Below, piece by piece: positions 14,671-22,700 of a DNA stretch of 64,000 nt. The DNA comes from an uncultured Erysipelotrichaceae bacterium. Its GTDB lineage: Bacteria > Bacillota_I > Bacilli_A > Erysipelotrichales > Erysipelotrichaceae. Position 1 is the stretch's first letter. The number at the start of each line of letters is the position of its first letter. The notes under the pieces are model-generated. The model had not been told where the DNA came from. It made no database searches and saw only the letters and a list, made by a program, of their open reading frames with translations. A program made the position numbers and the translations under genes. The stretch is from assembly GCA_946537255.1 (NCBI GenBank), contig CAMNFS010000002.1, positions 1 through 64,000 of the forward strand, written 5' to 3'.

Positions 14671-16227
14671 ATGGCGTTCTATAAAGATAAATACGATGTG
14701 ATTGTCATCGGCGGTGCGCTTGCGGGCATGAGCTGTGCCATGCGTCTTGCCGGAGAGGGAAAAGATGTGCTGGTTCTTGAACGGCATAATCTTCCCGGGG
14801 GTGTGGCAACAAGCTTTGTGCGCGGCGGCATCGAAATGGAGGCGACCCTGCATGAAATGATGTCGCTCGGCCTCAGGGAGGATCCGCTGTATATCCGGCA
14901 GTATCTCGATGAGATGAAGGTCGCGATTGACTGGCTGCGGGTTCCGGAGGCCTATGAGCTCTATTCTCCGAAAGACGGGATCGATATTGAGCTTCACGCC
15001 GGAAGAAGAGCCAACGGTACCTGGGTCTGTGCGGATGAAATCGAGGCGAAATACCCGGGCACAAGGAAAGAAGTGAACCGGCTTCTGGAAATCTGCCGGA
15101 AGGTATATGAATCCGTGCTGTTTCTCAATGAGCATAAGCTTTCCAAACTGGAGATGCTGCTGGGGCATGAGGAACTGGTCAAGACAGCGGGATATTCCGC
15201 CAAAGAGGTTCTGGATGTGGCGTTTGATCTGCCGGAGGATGTCAAGAAGATCCTCAGCGCATACTGGGTGTATGTCGGTCAGCCGATCAGCACTCTGCCC
15301 TTTACGATCTATGCGTTTCTGATGGCGGACTATATGATCGGCGGCAGTTTTGTCGCCAGAGGATTCTCACATGAGATGGCAATGGCCATGCAGAACAGGT
15401 GTGAGGAACTCGGCGTTCAGTTTGAATACCGCCAGGAGGTGGAGAAGATCCTTGTCAGGGATGGCCGCGTCTATGGCGTAAGAACCGCCCGGGGCGATGA
15501 GATTCACGCGGATTACATCGCCAGCGCGCCATATCCCAATGAGGTCTATGGGAGGATGATTGAACCGCAGTCCGAGGTTCCGCCTCAGGCCAGAAAATAT
15601 GCCAACGCAATGCCGATGTCGGTCACCAATTTCTCGGTGGTATTACTGCTGGATGAGCCGCCTGAGAAGCTGAATATTCATTCCTATTCGGTATTCTCCA
15701 GTGAAATTCCCTTTGACACGGATGTGTTCTGGGCAGAAGGAAGAAAACTGGGCGGCTGGAGCTGTCTTTCCACCATCTGTCTGAATCTTGCCAATCCGGA
15801 ATGTACGCCCCAGGGCATGACCAGTCTTTCGATTACCTTCCTGCCGCTGCCGGAGGCGTTTGACGGCGTCAGTGCGGATGACTACTATGCCGTAAAGCGA
15901 CAGGTTGCCAAAGAGATGATCGACAAGGTCAGCAGCCGGCTTGGCGTCAATCTTCTCGATCATGTGGTGGAGATCGAAATTGAATCACCGATGACCATGG
16001 CGCACTATACCGGGATGTACAAGGGCGGCATCTACGGCTACCAGCATTCCATGGATAATTCCGTTGTCGGACGTCTCGAGGATGTGGAAAGAGAACAGTA
16101 TATCAGGGGACTCGTCAGCTGTGCGAGTCATCAGCTGGTCGGGGATGGAATGGCCTGCAATATCAATAACGGAAAGATTGCCTCAACCATGATTCTTGAG
16201 GAGATGAAGAAGGAGGCACATGCATGA
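14671..16227 (+). CDS. Phytoene desaturase/retinol saturase-like FAD oxidoreductase
   Basis: A 518-residue cytoplasmic flavoprotein of the CrtI/RetSat group. The FAD site is VIVIGGALAGMSCAMRLAGE (10-29), followed by VLERHNLPGGVATSF, and the C-terminal FAD motif is near LVGDGMACNINNGK. Members of this group move electrons into or out of carbon-carbon double bonds of polyenes; RetSat reduces an isolated double bond. With the PAI-like isomerase in the same regulon and a reductase coupled downstream, I infer saturation of unsaturated fatty acids or a similar lipid. Carotenoid synthesis is unlikely, because no phytoene synthase is nearby. Start and ribosome site (GGAAG) are clear; the stop overlaps the next start by 4 nt. 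Confidence 0.8.
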   Translation: MAFYKDKYDVIVIGGALAGMSCAMRLAGEGKDVLVLERHNLPGGVATSFVRGGIEMEATLHEMMSLGLREDPLYIRQYLDEMKVAIDWLRVPEAYELYSPKDGIDIELHAGRRANGTWVCADEIEAKYPGTRKEVNRLLEICRKVYESVLFLNEHKLSKLEMLLGHEELVKTAGYSAKEVLDVAFDLPEDVKKILSAYWVYVGQPISTLPFTIYAFLMADYMIGGSFVARGFSHEMAMAMQNRCEELGVQFEYRQEVEKILVRDGRVYGVRTARGDEIHADYIASAPYPNEVYGRMIEPQSEVPPQARKYANAMPMSVTNFSVVLLLDEPPEKLNIHSYSVFSSEIPFDTDVFWAEGRKLGGWSCLSTICLNLANPECTPQGMTSLSITFLPLPEAFDGVSADDYYAVKRQVAKEMIDKVSSRLGVNLLDHVVEIEIESPMTMAHYTGMYKGGIYGYQHSMDNSVVGRLEDVEREQYIRGLVSCASHQLVGDGMACNINNGKIASTMILEEMKKEAHA

Positions 16228-17411
16228 AGGTCTATGGATTTCTGAAGGATGTCACCGGGGCGAGCCGGGTGACCAACGCAAGAAGAAAACTGATTGAGTC
16301 CGGAAGTCCGGAAAATCTTTATCACGATCATATCAAGGAAGTTGCCCGGGAGCTTCATCCGCAGGTTACACGGGTTGTCGTCACAAAATGCGAGGATGTT
16401 TCACCGACCGCAAGAAGGTTTACCTTTGAGGCAGTGGACGGGGATGTTCTGCCGCCGTTTCAGTGCGGCCAGTATGTTTCGCTCGATCTTGAAATCAACG
16501 GAACGGTTACGACGCGTCCGTATTCGATCTGCAGCGCTCCCTTTGAGGCAAGAGAAGGAGAACATCCGTTTTTTCAGATCACCGTCCGCAATGGCCGTCC
16601 GGAAACCGGCTTTGCGGCAAACTGGCTGTATGCCAATGTGAAGGAAGGGGACCGCTTTGATGCCCATCTGCCGTTCGGACAGTTCTATTATGAGCCGCTG
16701 CGGGACAGCCGGACGATTGTTGCCCTGGCAGGCGGAAGCGGAATCACTCCGTTCTGTTCGATGGCAAAGGAAATCGCGCATGGAACCCTGGATGCGGATC
16801 TCACGATTCTCTATGGATCCGTTTCCACAAAGGATATCATTCTGGAAAAGGAACTGAATGCCATTGACTGTGAGAGAGTCCGCTTTGTCAACGTGATCAG
16901 CGGGGATGAACCCTATGAAGGAGAAAAGGGATTCCTGACCAGAGATCTCATTCAGAAGTATTCCGGCGAAGATACCACGTACTTTGTATGCGGTCCGCTG
17001 CCGATGTATCACTTTGTAAAAGGCGAGCTTGAAGCGCTGAATGTACCGCCAAGGCGCATCCGCATGGAGGTGTTCGGAGCGCCGCGGAATGTGGCGGAAG
17101 CGGAAGGCTATCCGAAGGATTTTGAACCAAAGACCTTTCATCTGACCGTATTGCGCGGCCGGCAGGAGGATGTGATCGAGGCAAGTTCCCTGGAGCCGCT
17201 GACCGTCGCGCTGGAGCGGGCCGGAATCCGGAATGGAAGCCGGTGCCGGAGCGGTGCCTGCGGATACTGCCGGGCAAAGCTTGTCAGCGGGGACGTGTTC
17301 ATCCCGCAGGATGGAGACGGACGCCGGCGTGCCGACAGACAGTATGGCTATGTACATGCCTGCAGCACCTGGCCGCTGTCCGACTGCATCATCCGCATTC
17401 CCATCATGTAA
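16224..17411 (+). CDS. FAD/NAD(P)H reductase with C-terminal 2Fe-2S ferredoxin domain
   Basis: A 395-residue electron-transfer protein. After an N-terminal extension of about 45 residues comes a ferredoxin-NADP reductase module: FAD-binding RPYSICSAP (about 98-106) and NAD(P)-binding GGSGITPF (about 169-176), then FVCGPLPMYHFV. From about 300 there is a plant-type 2Fe-2S domain with C-x4-C-x2-C (CRSGACGYC, from about 342) and the last Cys near the end (HACSTWP). The order resembles oxygenase reductases and hydroxylamine-reductase partners. Its 4-nt overlap with the saturase-like gene indicates that it delivers NAD(P)H electrons to that enzyme. A terminator follows. Confidence 0.87.
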   Translation: MKVYGFLKDVTGASRVTNARRKLIESGSPENLYHDHIKEVARELHPQVTRVVVTKCEDVSPTARRFTFEAVDGDVLPPFQCGQYVSLDLEINGTVTTRPYSICSAPFEAREGEHPFFQITVRNGRPETGFAANWLYANVKEGDRFDAHLPFGQFYYEPLRDSRTIVALAGGSGITPFCSMAKEIAHGTLDADLTILYGSVSTKDIILEKELNAIDCERVRFVNVISGDEPYEGEKGFLTRDLIQKYSGEDTTYFVCGPLPMYHFVKGELEALNVPPRRIRMEVFGAPRNVAEAEGYPKDFEPKTFHLTVLRGRQEDVIEASSLEPLTVALERAGIRNGSRCRSGACGYCRAKLVSGDVFIPQDGDGRRRADRQYGYVHACSTWPLSDCIIRIPIM

Positions 17412-17415
17412 TATG

Positions 17416-17441
17416 ACACCCTGCCGCATGGCGGGGTGTTT
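17416..17441 (+). terminator. Rho-independent terminator
   Basis: ACACCCTGCC pairs with GGCGGGGTGT around GCAT, then TTTCT; it ends the saturase-reductase operon. Confidence 0.8.
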
Positions 17442-17462
17442 CTGTCTCAGGATGACTTGAGC

Positions 17463-17475
17463 TATAATAGGTCTT
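17463..17475 (+). promoter_or_regulatory. -10 box directly before the sortase start
   Basis: TATAAT (17463-17468) ends 7 nt before the GTG start at 17476. Transcription should begin at or next to the start codon, and no Shine-Dalgarno is present. Confidence 0.6.
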
Positions 17476-18375
17476 GTGAAAAAGAAAAGACTGAAACAAC
17501 CGATCCGTATTGCGCTGAGTGTTTTCGCGGCGGCGGTGATTCTCTTTCTGGGATGGATCATCGTCAGAAATTCAGGAATTCTTTCTGCCGGGAAAGAAAA
17601 GGAAACCCCTGCCGCTGTCATTACCCCTTCTCCTTCTCCTTCTCCAACTCCTTCTCCCACTCCCGCTCCCACCCCGACCCCGACTCCGACTCCGGAGCCG
17701 ACAAAGGAACCATCCGGAAACCATGAACTGGATGCGGAAACGCTGGCAGGGCTTCGGCAGGAACTGGTGGATGATCAGGCAATCAACGGTGATGTACGCT
17801 GTATTCTGCATTTCAATAACAATCTGGTTCATGATCCGGTTCTGCAGTACAGCAATGAGAATTACTATCTGTATCTCAACTGGCAGACCCTGGAATACCA
17901 GTCCTATGGATCGATTGTTCTGGACAGCCGCAATACGATCGATTCCAGCGAGATGAATACGATCATCTACGGTCATTACATCTATCCGTTCCGGAATCCG
18001 GACCGCACCCTTGTCTTTACGCCGCTGGCGCTTCTGACCGATTATTCGGTATGGGAGGCAAACCGCTATGTCACGGTCGTAACCAATCATGAGGTACGCT
18101 ACTACGAAATCTGCGCGGTATACAACTGCCCGCTGGAAACCATGGCGGACGGAAGCCAGTACTGCTATGAAGGCCTGGAATATAACCGGCTGGAATATGA
18201 TCCGGAGTATTTTGCCCGCTACAAGGAAAACATAAAGGCCCATGAGTATTATTCAACCGGTGTGGAATATACCGCTGAAGACCGCTATGTGACTCTGCAG
18301 ACCTGTATTGAGAATCACCATGAATCAAGGGAAATCGTTCTCTGCCGGGAAATTGAACGGAAGTCTCTGGACTGA
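17476..18375 (+). CDS. srtB: Class B sortase
   Basis: Membrane-anchored cysteine transpeptidase of 299 residues. It has a short basic N-terminus, one membrane helix (about 12-32), then a Pro-Thr/Ser-rich spacer (about 50-75) and the sortase domain. The catalytic set is visible: His in NTIIYGHYIYP (about 167), Cys in YVTLQTC (about 277) and Arg in SREIVLCR. The TLQTC and HHESREIVL forms are those of class B. Such enzymes attach surface proteins to the wall or build pili; no substrate with a sorting signal is adjacent. The start is GTG (17476), placed by the -10 box and lack of a ribosome site. The spacer sequence is repetitive at DNA level (CCGACTCCG-type repeats). Confidence 0.9.
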   Translation: MKKKRLKQPIRIALSVFAAAVILFLGWIIVRNSGILSAGKEKETPAAVITPSPSPSPTPSPTPAPTPTPTPTPEPTKEPSGNHELDAETLAGLRQELVDDQAINGDVRCILHFNNNLVHDPVLQYSNENYYLYLNWQTLEYQSYGSIVLDSRNTIDSSEMNTIIYGHYIYPFRNPDRTLVFTPLALLTDYSVWEANRYVTVVTNHEVRYYEICAVYNCPLETMADGSQYCYEGLEYNRLEYDPEYFARYKENIKAHEYYSTGVEYTAEDRYVTLQTCIENHHESREIVLCREIERKSLD

Positions 18376-18400
18376 GGGTGTTCTTCGGAACATCCTTTTT
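18376..18400 (+). terminator. Rho-independent terminator
   Basis: GGGTGTTC pairs with GAACATCC around a TTCG tetraloop, followed by TTTTT. Confidence 0.88.
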
Positions 18401-18473
18401 CAGTCATGACACAGGAATAGCAATTCATCTGATTCGTTGTACAATAAAAAAATCATAAGGGGGATGTATTAAA

Positions 18474-19346
18474 ATGGGGGACCGCTTTGACGGAAAGCTG
18501 ATCAAAGATCTGGACGCGATGCATTTCATCATGCCGTACATGTATCCGGACCGCTGCGACAACCAGGCTTTTTTCACATTCAAAATTGATCTGACCAATC
18601 TCAATGCCTATCTGGAAAAGAAACAGGCAATGGATCCTGAGTACAGATACAATCTGTTTCAGTGCATTGTGACGGCAGTGCTCAAAACCATTACTCTGCG
18701 CCGGAAGCTTTCAATGTTTATTCACAACCGCCGTGTCTATATGCGCAATGAGGTGAGCACGGCGTTTACAGTCAAGCAGGTGTTTGAGGACGACGGGGGC
18801 GAAGTGCTGGCGTTTCTGCACGCAAAACCGGAATGGACAATAGATGATGTGCATGACGAAATCAAGCGTCAGCTCAAAAAGCTGAAGACAAAAGGCTATA
18901 CGGATGAGTCCAGTTCCGTCATGGACCGCTTCAACCAGCTGCCTCGCTGGATTTCACGCCCGGTGGTGGGACTGATCTGCGGACTGGAAAAAAAGGGGAT
19001 GATTCCAAAGGCGCTGATTGAAACAGATCCGTATCATTCCTCAGCGGTGATCGCAAATCTTGGATCGATCGGCCTTCCCAACGGCTATCACCATCTGACC
19101 AACTGGGGAACGACTTCGCTGTTTGTGGTGATTGGCAGAACCGGCCGGCTTCCGTTCTTTGAGAATGAGCAGGTGATCTTCCGGGATGGAGTGGAACTTG
19201 GCTTTACGGTGGATGAGCGGATCGCGGACGGATTCTATTTTTCCAAATCGATGAAGATGCTGCAGCTGTTTCTGCAGGAGCCGGAGCTTCTGGACAGGCC
19301 GATGAATGAAAAACTCAGTGATGAACTCTGGCAGAAAATACAGTGA
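18474..19346 (+). CDS. 2-oxoacid dehydrogenase E2-like acyltransferase domain protein
   Basis: A 290-residue stand-alone protein resembling the catalytic domain of dihydrolipoamide acyltransferases and chloramphenicol acetyltransferase. It has no lipoyl or peripheral-subunit-binding domain. Signs of the fold are the segment AVIANLGSIGLPNGYHHLTNWG and the C-terminal FTVDERIADGFYFSK. In true E2 and CAT enzymes the last motif is HRxxDG or HHAVCDG; here the catalytic His is replaced by Glu (DERIADG), so normal acyl transfer is doubtful. It is monocistronic, with its own TACAAT -10 (18440-18445) and AAGGGGGA ribosome site, and a terminator on each side. Its role is unknown. Confidence 0.75.
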   Translation: MGDRFDGKLIKDLDAMHFIMPYMYPDRCDNQAFFTFKIDLTNLNAYLEKKQAMDPEYRYNLFQCIVTAVLKTITLRRKLSMFIHNRRVYMRNEVSTAFTVKQVFEDDGGEVLAFLHAKPEWTIDDVHDEIKRQLKKLKTKGYTDESSSVMDRFNQLPRWISRPVVGLICGLEKKGMIPKALIETDPYHSSAVIANLGSIGLPNGYHHLTNWGTTSLFVVIGRTGRLPFFENEQVIFRDGVELGFTVDERIADGFYFSKSMKMLQLFLQEPELLDRPMNEKLSDELWQKIQ

Positions 19347-19375
19347 CACTTCAGAAAAACTGAAGTGTTTTTTTG
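19346..19375 (+). terminator. Rho-independent terminator
   Basis: ACACTTCAG pairs perfectly with CTGAAGTGT around AAAAA, followed by a run of T. Confidence 0.9.
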
Positions 19376-19449
19376 ACCATGGGCCGGATCGGTTTTCTTC
19401 TGGGAAAACCCATGGCATATAATGAAAAGGAAAGTGATGGATTTAGTTA

Positions 19450-19998
19450 ATGGAAATGAAGGAAGAGACGCTGAAGAAAACAACCGTATATGACGGCCAT
19501 ATCATCAGGGTGCGCCTCGATGAGGCAAAGACACCGGAGGGAGAAACTGTACCGCGTGAGGTAGTGGAACATCCCGGCGGCGTGGGCATTGCGCTTGAGG
19601 ATGAGGAAGGGAAGTTTTTCTTTGTCACCCAGTACCGGTATGCCCAGGAGAAAATCATGCTGGAATACCCGGCCGGCAAAAAAGAACCGGGAGAGGATCC
19701 GATGACAACCGCAAAGCGTGAGATCATTGAAGAGACCGGATATGAAGGCCTGGATTTCTTTCACCTTGGATCCATGGTTCCTACTCCTGCCTATGACACG
19801 GAGGTCATTGAACTGTATTACGCGAAGAAGGGACGCTTTCTTGGCCAGCATCTCGACGCGGATGAATACCTGAATCTCTGCCGGCTGTCGCTGGATGAGA
19901 TCACGGAAAAGATTCTGAATGGTGAAGTGGATGACGCCAAGACCATCGGAATGACATTTCTGATCCGTGAGAACAAGGCAAGGGGGAGGATAGGATGA
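19450..19998 (+). CDS. Nudix hydrolase, ADP-ribose pyrophosphatase type
   Basis: A 182-residue Nudix enzyme with a complete Nudix box GKKEPGEDPMTTAKREIIEE followed by TGYEG (about 77-99), including the metal-binding REIIEE. The region before it (VVEHPGGVGIAL) and the box-distal segment MVPTPAYDTEVIELYYAKKG fit the ADP-ribose pyrophosphatase (NudF) group, which splits ADP-ribose into AMP and ribose 5-phosphate. It is first in a three-gene operon with mtnN and a patatin-like gene, and TATAAT at 19418-19423 is its likely -10. The stop overlaps the mtnN start (ATGA). Confidence 0.88.
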   Translation: MEMKEETLKKTTVYDGHIIRVRLDEAKTPEGETVPREVVEHPGGVGIALEDEEGKFFFVTQYRYAQEKIMLEYPAGKKEPGEDPMTTAKREIIEETGYEGLDFFHLGSMVPTPAYDTEVIELYYAKKGRFLGQHLDADEYLNLCRLSLDEITEKILNGEVDDAKTIGMTFLIRENKARGRIG

Positions 19999-20711
19999 AA
20001 ACCGGAAAAATCGGCGTGATCGGGGCAATGAGACATGAAGTGGAAATACTGCATGCACGCATGAATGTCGCCTGTCAGGAAACGATCGCGGACATGACAT
20101 TCTATGAAGGAACCGTCGGACGCATGCCGGTGGTTCTTGTAATGTGCGGCATCGGCAAGGTGAATGCGGGCATCTGCGCATCCCTTCTGATCGATCATTT
20201 TCACTGCTCCGCCATCATCAATACCGGTATAGCCGGATCTTTGGATCCTGAGCTTGACATTGAGGATATCGTCGTGTCGGATGCGGCGATTCAGCATGAC
20301 ATGGATGTCTGCGGACTCGGCTATGAAAAAGGTCAGGTTCCGGGTCTGAATGTGCGTGCGTTTCCAGCCGATGCGCAGATGCGGAGGCTGGTAGTTGATG
20401 CGGTAAGGGAACTGGCACCGGAGGTCCGGGTGTTTGAGGGCACGGTTGTCAGCGGTGATACTTTTGTGCATGACAGTGAAGACAAACACCGGATCCATCA
20501 GGAGACTGGAGGCCTTTGCTGTGAGATGGAAGGGGCTGCCATGGCACAGACCGCCTGGCTTTTCCATGTACCGTTTGTCATTGTACGGGCGATTTCAGAC
20601 AAGGCGGATGAAACCAGCAGCCGAAGTTATCAGGAAATCGAAGAAGAGGCGTCTCTGCGGATCTCGGCAATCACCGCGTCGGTGCTTGAGCACCTGGGAG
20701 AGAGAATATGA
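19995..20711 (+). CDS. mtnN: 5'-methylthioadenosine/S-adenosylhomocysteine nucleosidase
   Basis: A 238-residue MTA/SAH nucleosidase (Pfs). The N-terminus IGVIGAMRHEVEIL contains the family Glu, the nucleoside pocket segment NTGIAGSLDPELDIEDIVVSD is typical, and near the end CEMEGAAMAQTAW and VRAISDKADE carry the purine-binding and catalytic Glu/Asp. It removes adenine from the by-products of methylation and polyamine synthesis, and from SAH in the autoinducer-2 route. It overlaps both neighbours by 4 nt, so the three genes are translated together. Confidence 0.93.
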   Translation: MKTGKIGVIGAMRHEVEILHARMNVACQETIADMTFYEGTVGRMPVVLVMCGIGKVNAGICASLLIDHFHCSAIINTGIAGSLDPELDIEDIVVSDAAIQHDMDVCGLGYEKGQVPGLNVRAFPADAQMRRLVVDAVRELAPEVRVFEGTVVSGDTFVHDSEDKHRIHQETGGLCCEMEGAAMAQTAWLFHVPFVIVRAISDKADETSSRSYQEIEEEASLRISAITASVLEHLGERI

Positions 20712-21547
20712 TTGGCATTGTGGATCCGGGCGGAGGAAACCGGGCGTCATTCGGATCGGGTATCTTTGATTACTGCCTGGAACATGATATTTCTTTTGAC
20801 TGTCTGATCGGTGTATCCGCAGGCAGCGCCAATATCGCTTCCTTTCTTGCGAAACAGCACGGAAGGGGACTGAAGTTCTATTCGGACTACAGCTTCCGCA
20901 GTGACTACATGGGCGTCAAAGCCTTTCTCAAAAGCGGCAATTATCTGGACCTCGACTATATCTTCGGTCCGGAGCTCGCCGGCGAAAACGGAGAATACCC
21001 GCTGGATTATGACACCATGATGGCAAGTGACGGAACGTTTCTGATCGTTGCGACCAACGCGGAAACAGGAGAGCCGGTTTACTTCGACGTGCACAGTCTG
21101 GAAAAAGGGGACAACGGCCCCTGCATGGCTTCGTGCTGCGTACCGCTGGCTTCGAAACCGGTGCACTATCAGAACGGTTACTATTTTGACGGCGGCCTCA
21201 GTGATCCCATCCCGTTTCAGAAAGCGATGGACTGCGGGTGTGACAGAGTGGTGGTCATTCTGACGAAACCCCGGGACTTCTACCGAAGAAAGAAAAATGA
21301 CGCGCTGGCCGCGAAGCTGCTTGGCCGCTATCCGGCGATTCAGAAAGCGCTGATCAACCGGGCAGAGACCTACAACAAGCAGCTGGATCAGGCAAAAAAC
21401 CTTGAGCGGCAGGGAAAGGTGATCATTCTTGCGCCGGATACCATCGGCAATATGAAGACCCTGACCAAGGACCGCAGCGCCATTATCACTCTGTATGAAA
21501 AAGGAAAGAAGGAAGCGGAACGCCTTCAGACATTTCTTCGGGATTGA
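20708..21547 (+). CDS. Patatin-like phospholipase
   Basis: A 279-residue serine esterase of the patatin/RssA group. The oxyanion-hole motif appears as DPGGGNRASFG, the nucleophile elbow as LIGVSAGSANIAS (Ser near 38), and the catalytic Asp in YFDGGLSDPIP (about 162). These enzymes release fatty acids from membrane lipids. There is no signal peptide, so it acts in the cytoplasm on the inner membrane face. It is third in the nudix-mtnN operon; the metabolic link is not obvious. Confidence 0.88.
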   Translation: MIGIVDPGGGNRASFGSGIFDYCLEHDISFDCLIGVSAGSANIASFLAKQHGRGLKFYSDYSFRSDYMGVKAFLKSGNYLDLDYIFGPELAGENGEYPLDYDTMMASDGTFLIVATNAETGEPVYFDVHSLEKGDNGPCMASCCVPLASKPVHYQNGYYFDGGLSDPIPFQKAMDCGCDRVVVILTKPRDFYRRKKNDALAAKLLGRYPAIQKALINRAETYNKQLDQAKNLERQGKVIILAPDTIGNMKTLTKDRSAIITLYEKGKKEAERLQTFLRD

Positions 21548-21658
21548 ATGATCCTGAAGAGGGAGCTGCTGTTTCTGTCGGCAGATCGTTTTCTCCTTTT
21601 CCAAGGAAGCCCTTCGGCATGGTAGAATAGAAGCAGATCATACAGGAGGGCGTGATTT

Positions 21659-22534
21659 ATGACTGCGACAAACGCCGCGGATTGCCCGCATACGCTCGGA
21701 ATCATTTATGAGGAAGAAAGCGGCAGAGGCCTTACACATCCTTTCTTTATTCTCATTCTTGAAGCTTTCCGGAAGAAAGCGGAAGAACTGGGATATGACA
21801 TCACGTTTATTCATCATACGGCACTTCAGGAGGGAGAAAGCTGGCAGGACCGGCTGAAGAAGAACAGCTGTGCCGGGGTGTGCATTGTGTGCGCATACTT
21901 TGAGGATCCTTCCATCAAGGAACTTTCCGTCTGCGGCATCCCATGCATTACCATCGATCACCTGTACCGGAAAACACCGGCGGTGCTTTCGGATAATGAG
22001 ACCGGTGTCAGAAAACTTGTGGAATATGCAATCCAGCAGGGACATAAACGGATTGCGTATGTTCACGGCCACAATAATTCGGTTGTGACAAGAACGCGGA
22101 TTATCCAGTTTAGGAATGTCATGGCATTCTATGATCTTCCGGTTCCGAAGGAGTATATCCGGGAAGGTCTGTACGATGACATTACTCTGACCCGCAGTAT
22201 CGTGCAGGAGCTTCTGTCCCTTGAAGAGAGGCCGACCTGCATTCTTCTGCCGGATGACATGGGGTATCTTGGCGCCCAGGAAGCCGCGGCACGGCTTGGC
22301 CTGCGGATTCCGGAGGATATCTCATTTGAAGGATATGACGGTATTCCTCTGACCCAGGCACTTGAACCAAAGCTGACCACCATCCGCCAGAGTACGACCC
22401 AGATGGGCATTACCGCGGCGGAGCGGCTGATCAGTCTGATTGAGAATCCCCAAAACGCCAACCGGATGCCTGCGATCTTTCCGATTGAACTTCTGGAAGG
22501 CGGAACGGTCGCGAAAATCGGAAACAGTGAATAG
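21659..22534 (+). CDS. LacI-type sugar-sensor domain protein without DNA-binding domain
   Basis: A 291-residue protein matching the ligand-binding half of LacI/GalR regulators: TLGIIYEEE...HPFFILILEAFRKKAEELGYDITF, KRIAYVHG, PDDMGYLGAQEAAARLGLRIPEDISFEGYDGI and LTTIRQSTTQMG. A normal LacI protein is about 330-340 residues with a helix-turn-helix in the first 50; here the chain starts directly at the first beta strand. The ATG is well supported by ACAGGAGGG and by a TAGAAT -10 at 21623-21628, and I see no HTH in any upstream frame. It also has no signal peptide, so it is not an exported binding protein. It may sense a ligand by protein contact. Confidence 0.8.
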   Translation: MTATNAADCPHTLGIIYEEESGRGLTHPFFILILEAFRKKAEELGYDITFIHHTALQEGESWQDRLKKNSCAGVCIVCAYFEDPSIKELSVCGIPCITIDHLYRKTPAVLSDNETGVRKLVEYAIQQGHKRIAYVHGHNNSVVTRTRIIQFRNVMAFYDLPVPKEYIREGLYDDITLTRSIVQELLSLEERPTCILLPDDMGYLGAQEAAARLGLRIPEDISFEGYDGIPLTQALEPKLTTIRQSTTQMGITAAERLISLIENPQNANRMPAIFPIELLEGGTVAKIGNSE

Positions 22535-22544
22535 CGCATCTTAC

Positions 22545-22579
22545 AGGAGATCATCGGACTGCGGGTGATCTCCTTGTTT
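22545..22579 (+). terminator. Rho-independent terminator
   Basis: AGGAGATCA pairs with TGATCTCCT, followed by TGTTTG. Confidence 0.75.
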
Positions 22580-22629
22580 GTATGGGATCCTGTGCGGACT
22601 CATGGGTAGCGCGGCGCTCAAATCGCACG

Positions 22630-22700
22630 TATAATGAATGACTGCAGGAAAACTGCCGCCGGTTACGGCGTACAACAGTGATTTTTACAGGAGTGTTTCT
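22630..22700 (+). promoter_or_regulatory. queT promoter and structured short leader
   Basis: TATAAT (22630-22635) starts a leader of about 58 nt. It contains a stable hairpin CGCCG-GTTA-CGGCG (about 22657-22670), enclosed by ACTG...CAGT, and ends with AGGAG before the ATG at 22701. queT genes are commonly under preQ1 riboswitches, and the size fits, but I could not match the bases to a known preQ1 class. Confidence 0.4.

Noticed and set aside
14671..16227. Carotenoid biosynthesis gene (crtI)
   Set aside because: The fold is shared, but there is no phytoene synthase or other carotenoid gene, and the neighbours point to fatty acid or other lipid redox chemistry.
17630..17700. Short tandem repeat, possible CRISPR or mobile repeat
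   Set aside because: It encodes the Pro/Thr/Ser spacer of the sortase in frame; there are no spacers or fixed repeat units. No CRISPR array was seen anywhere.
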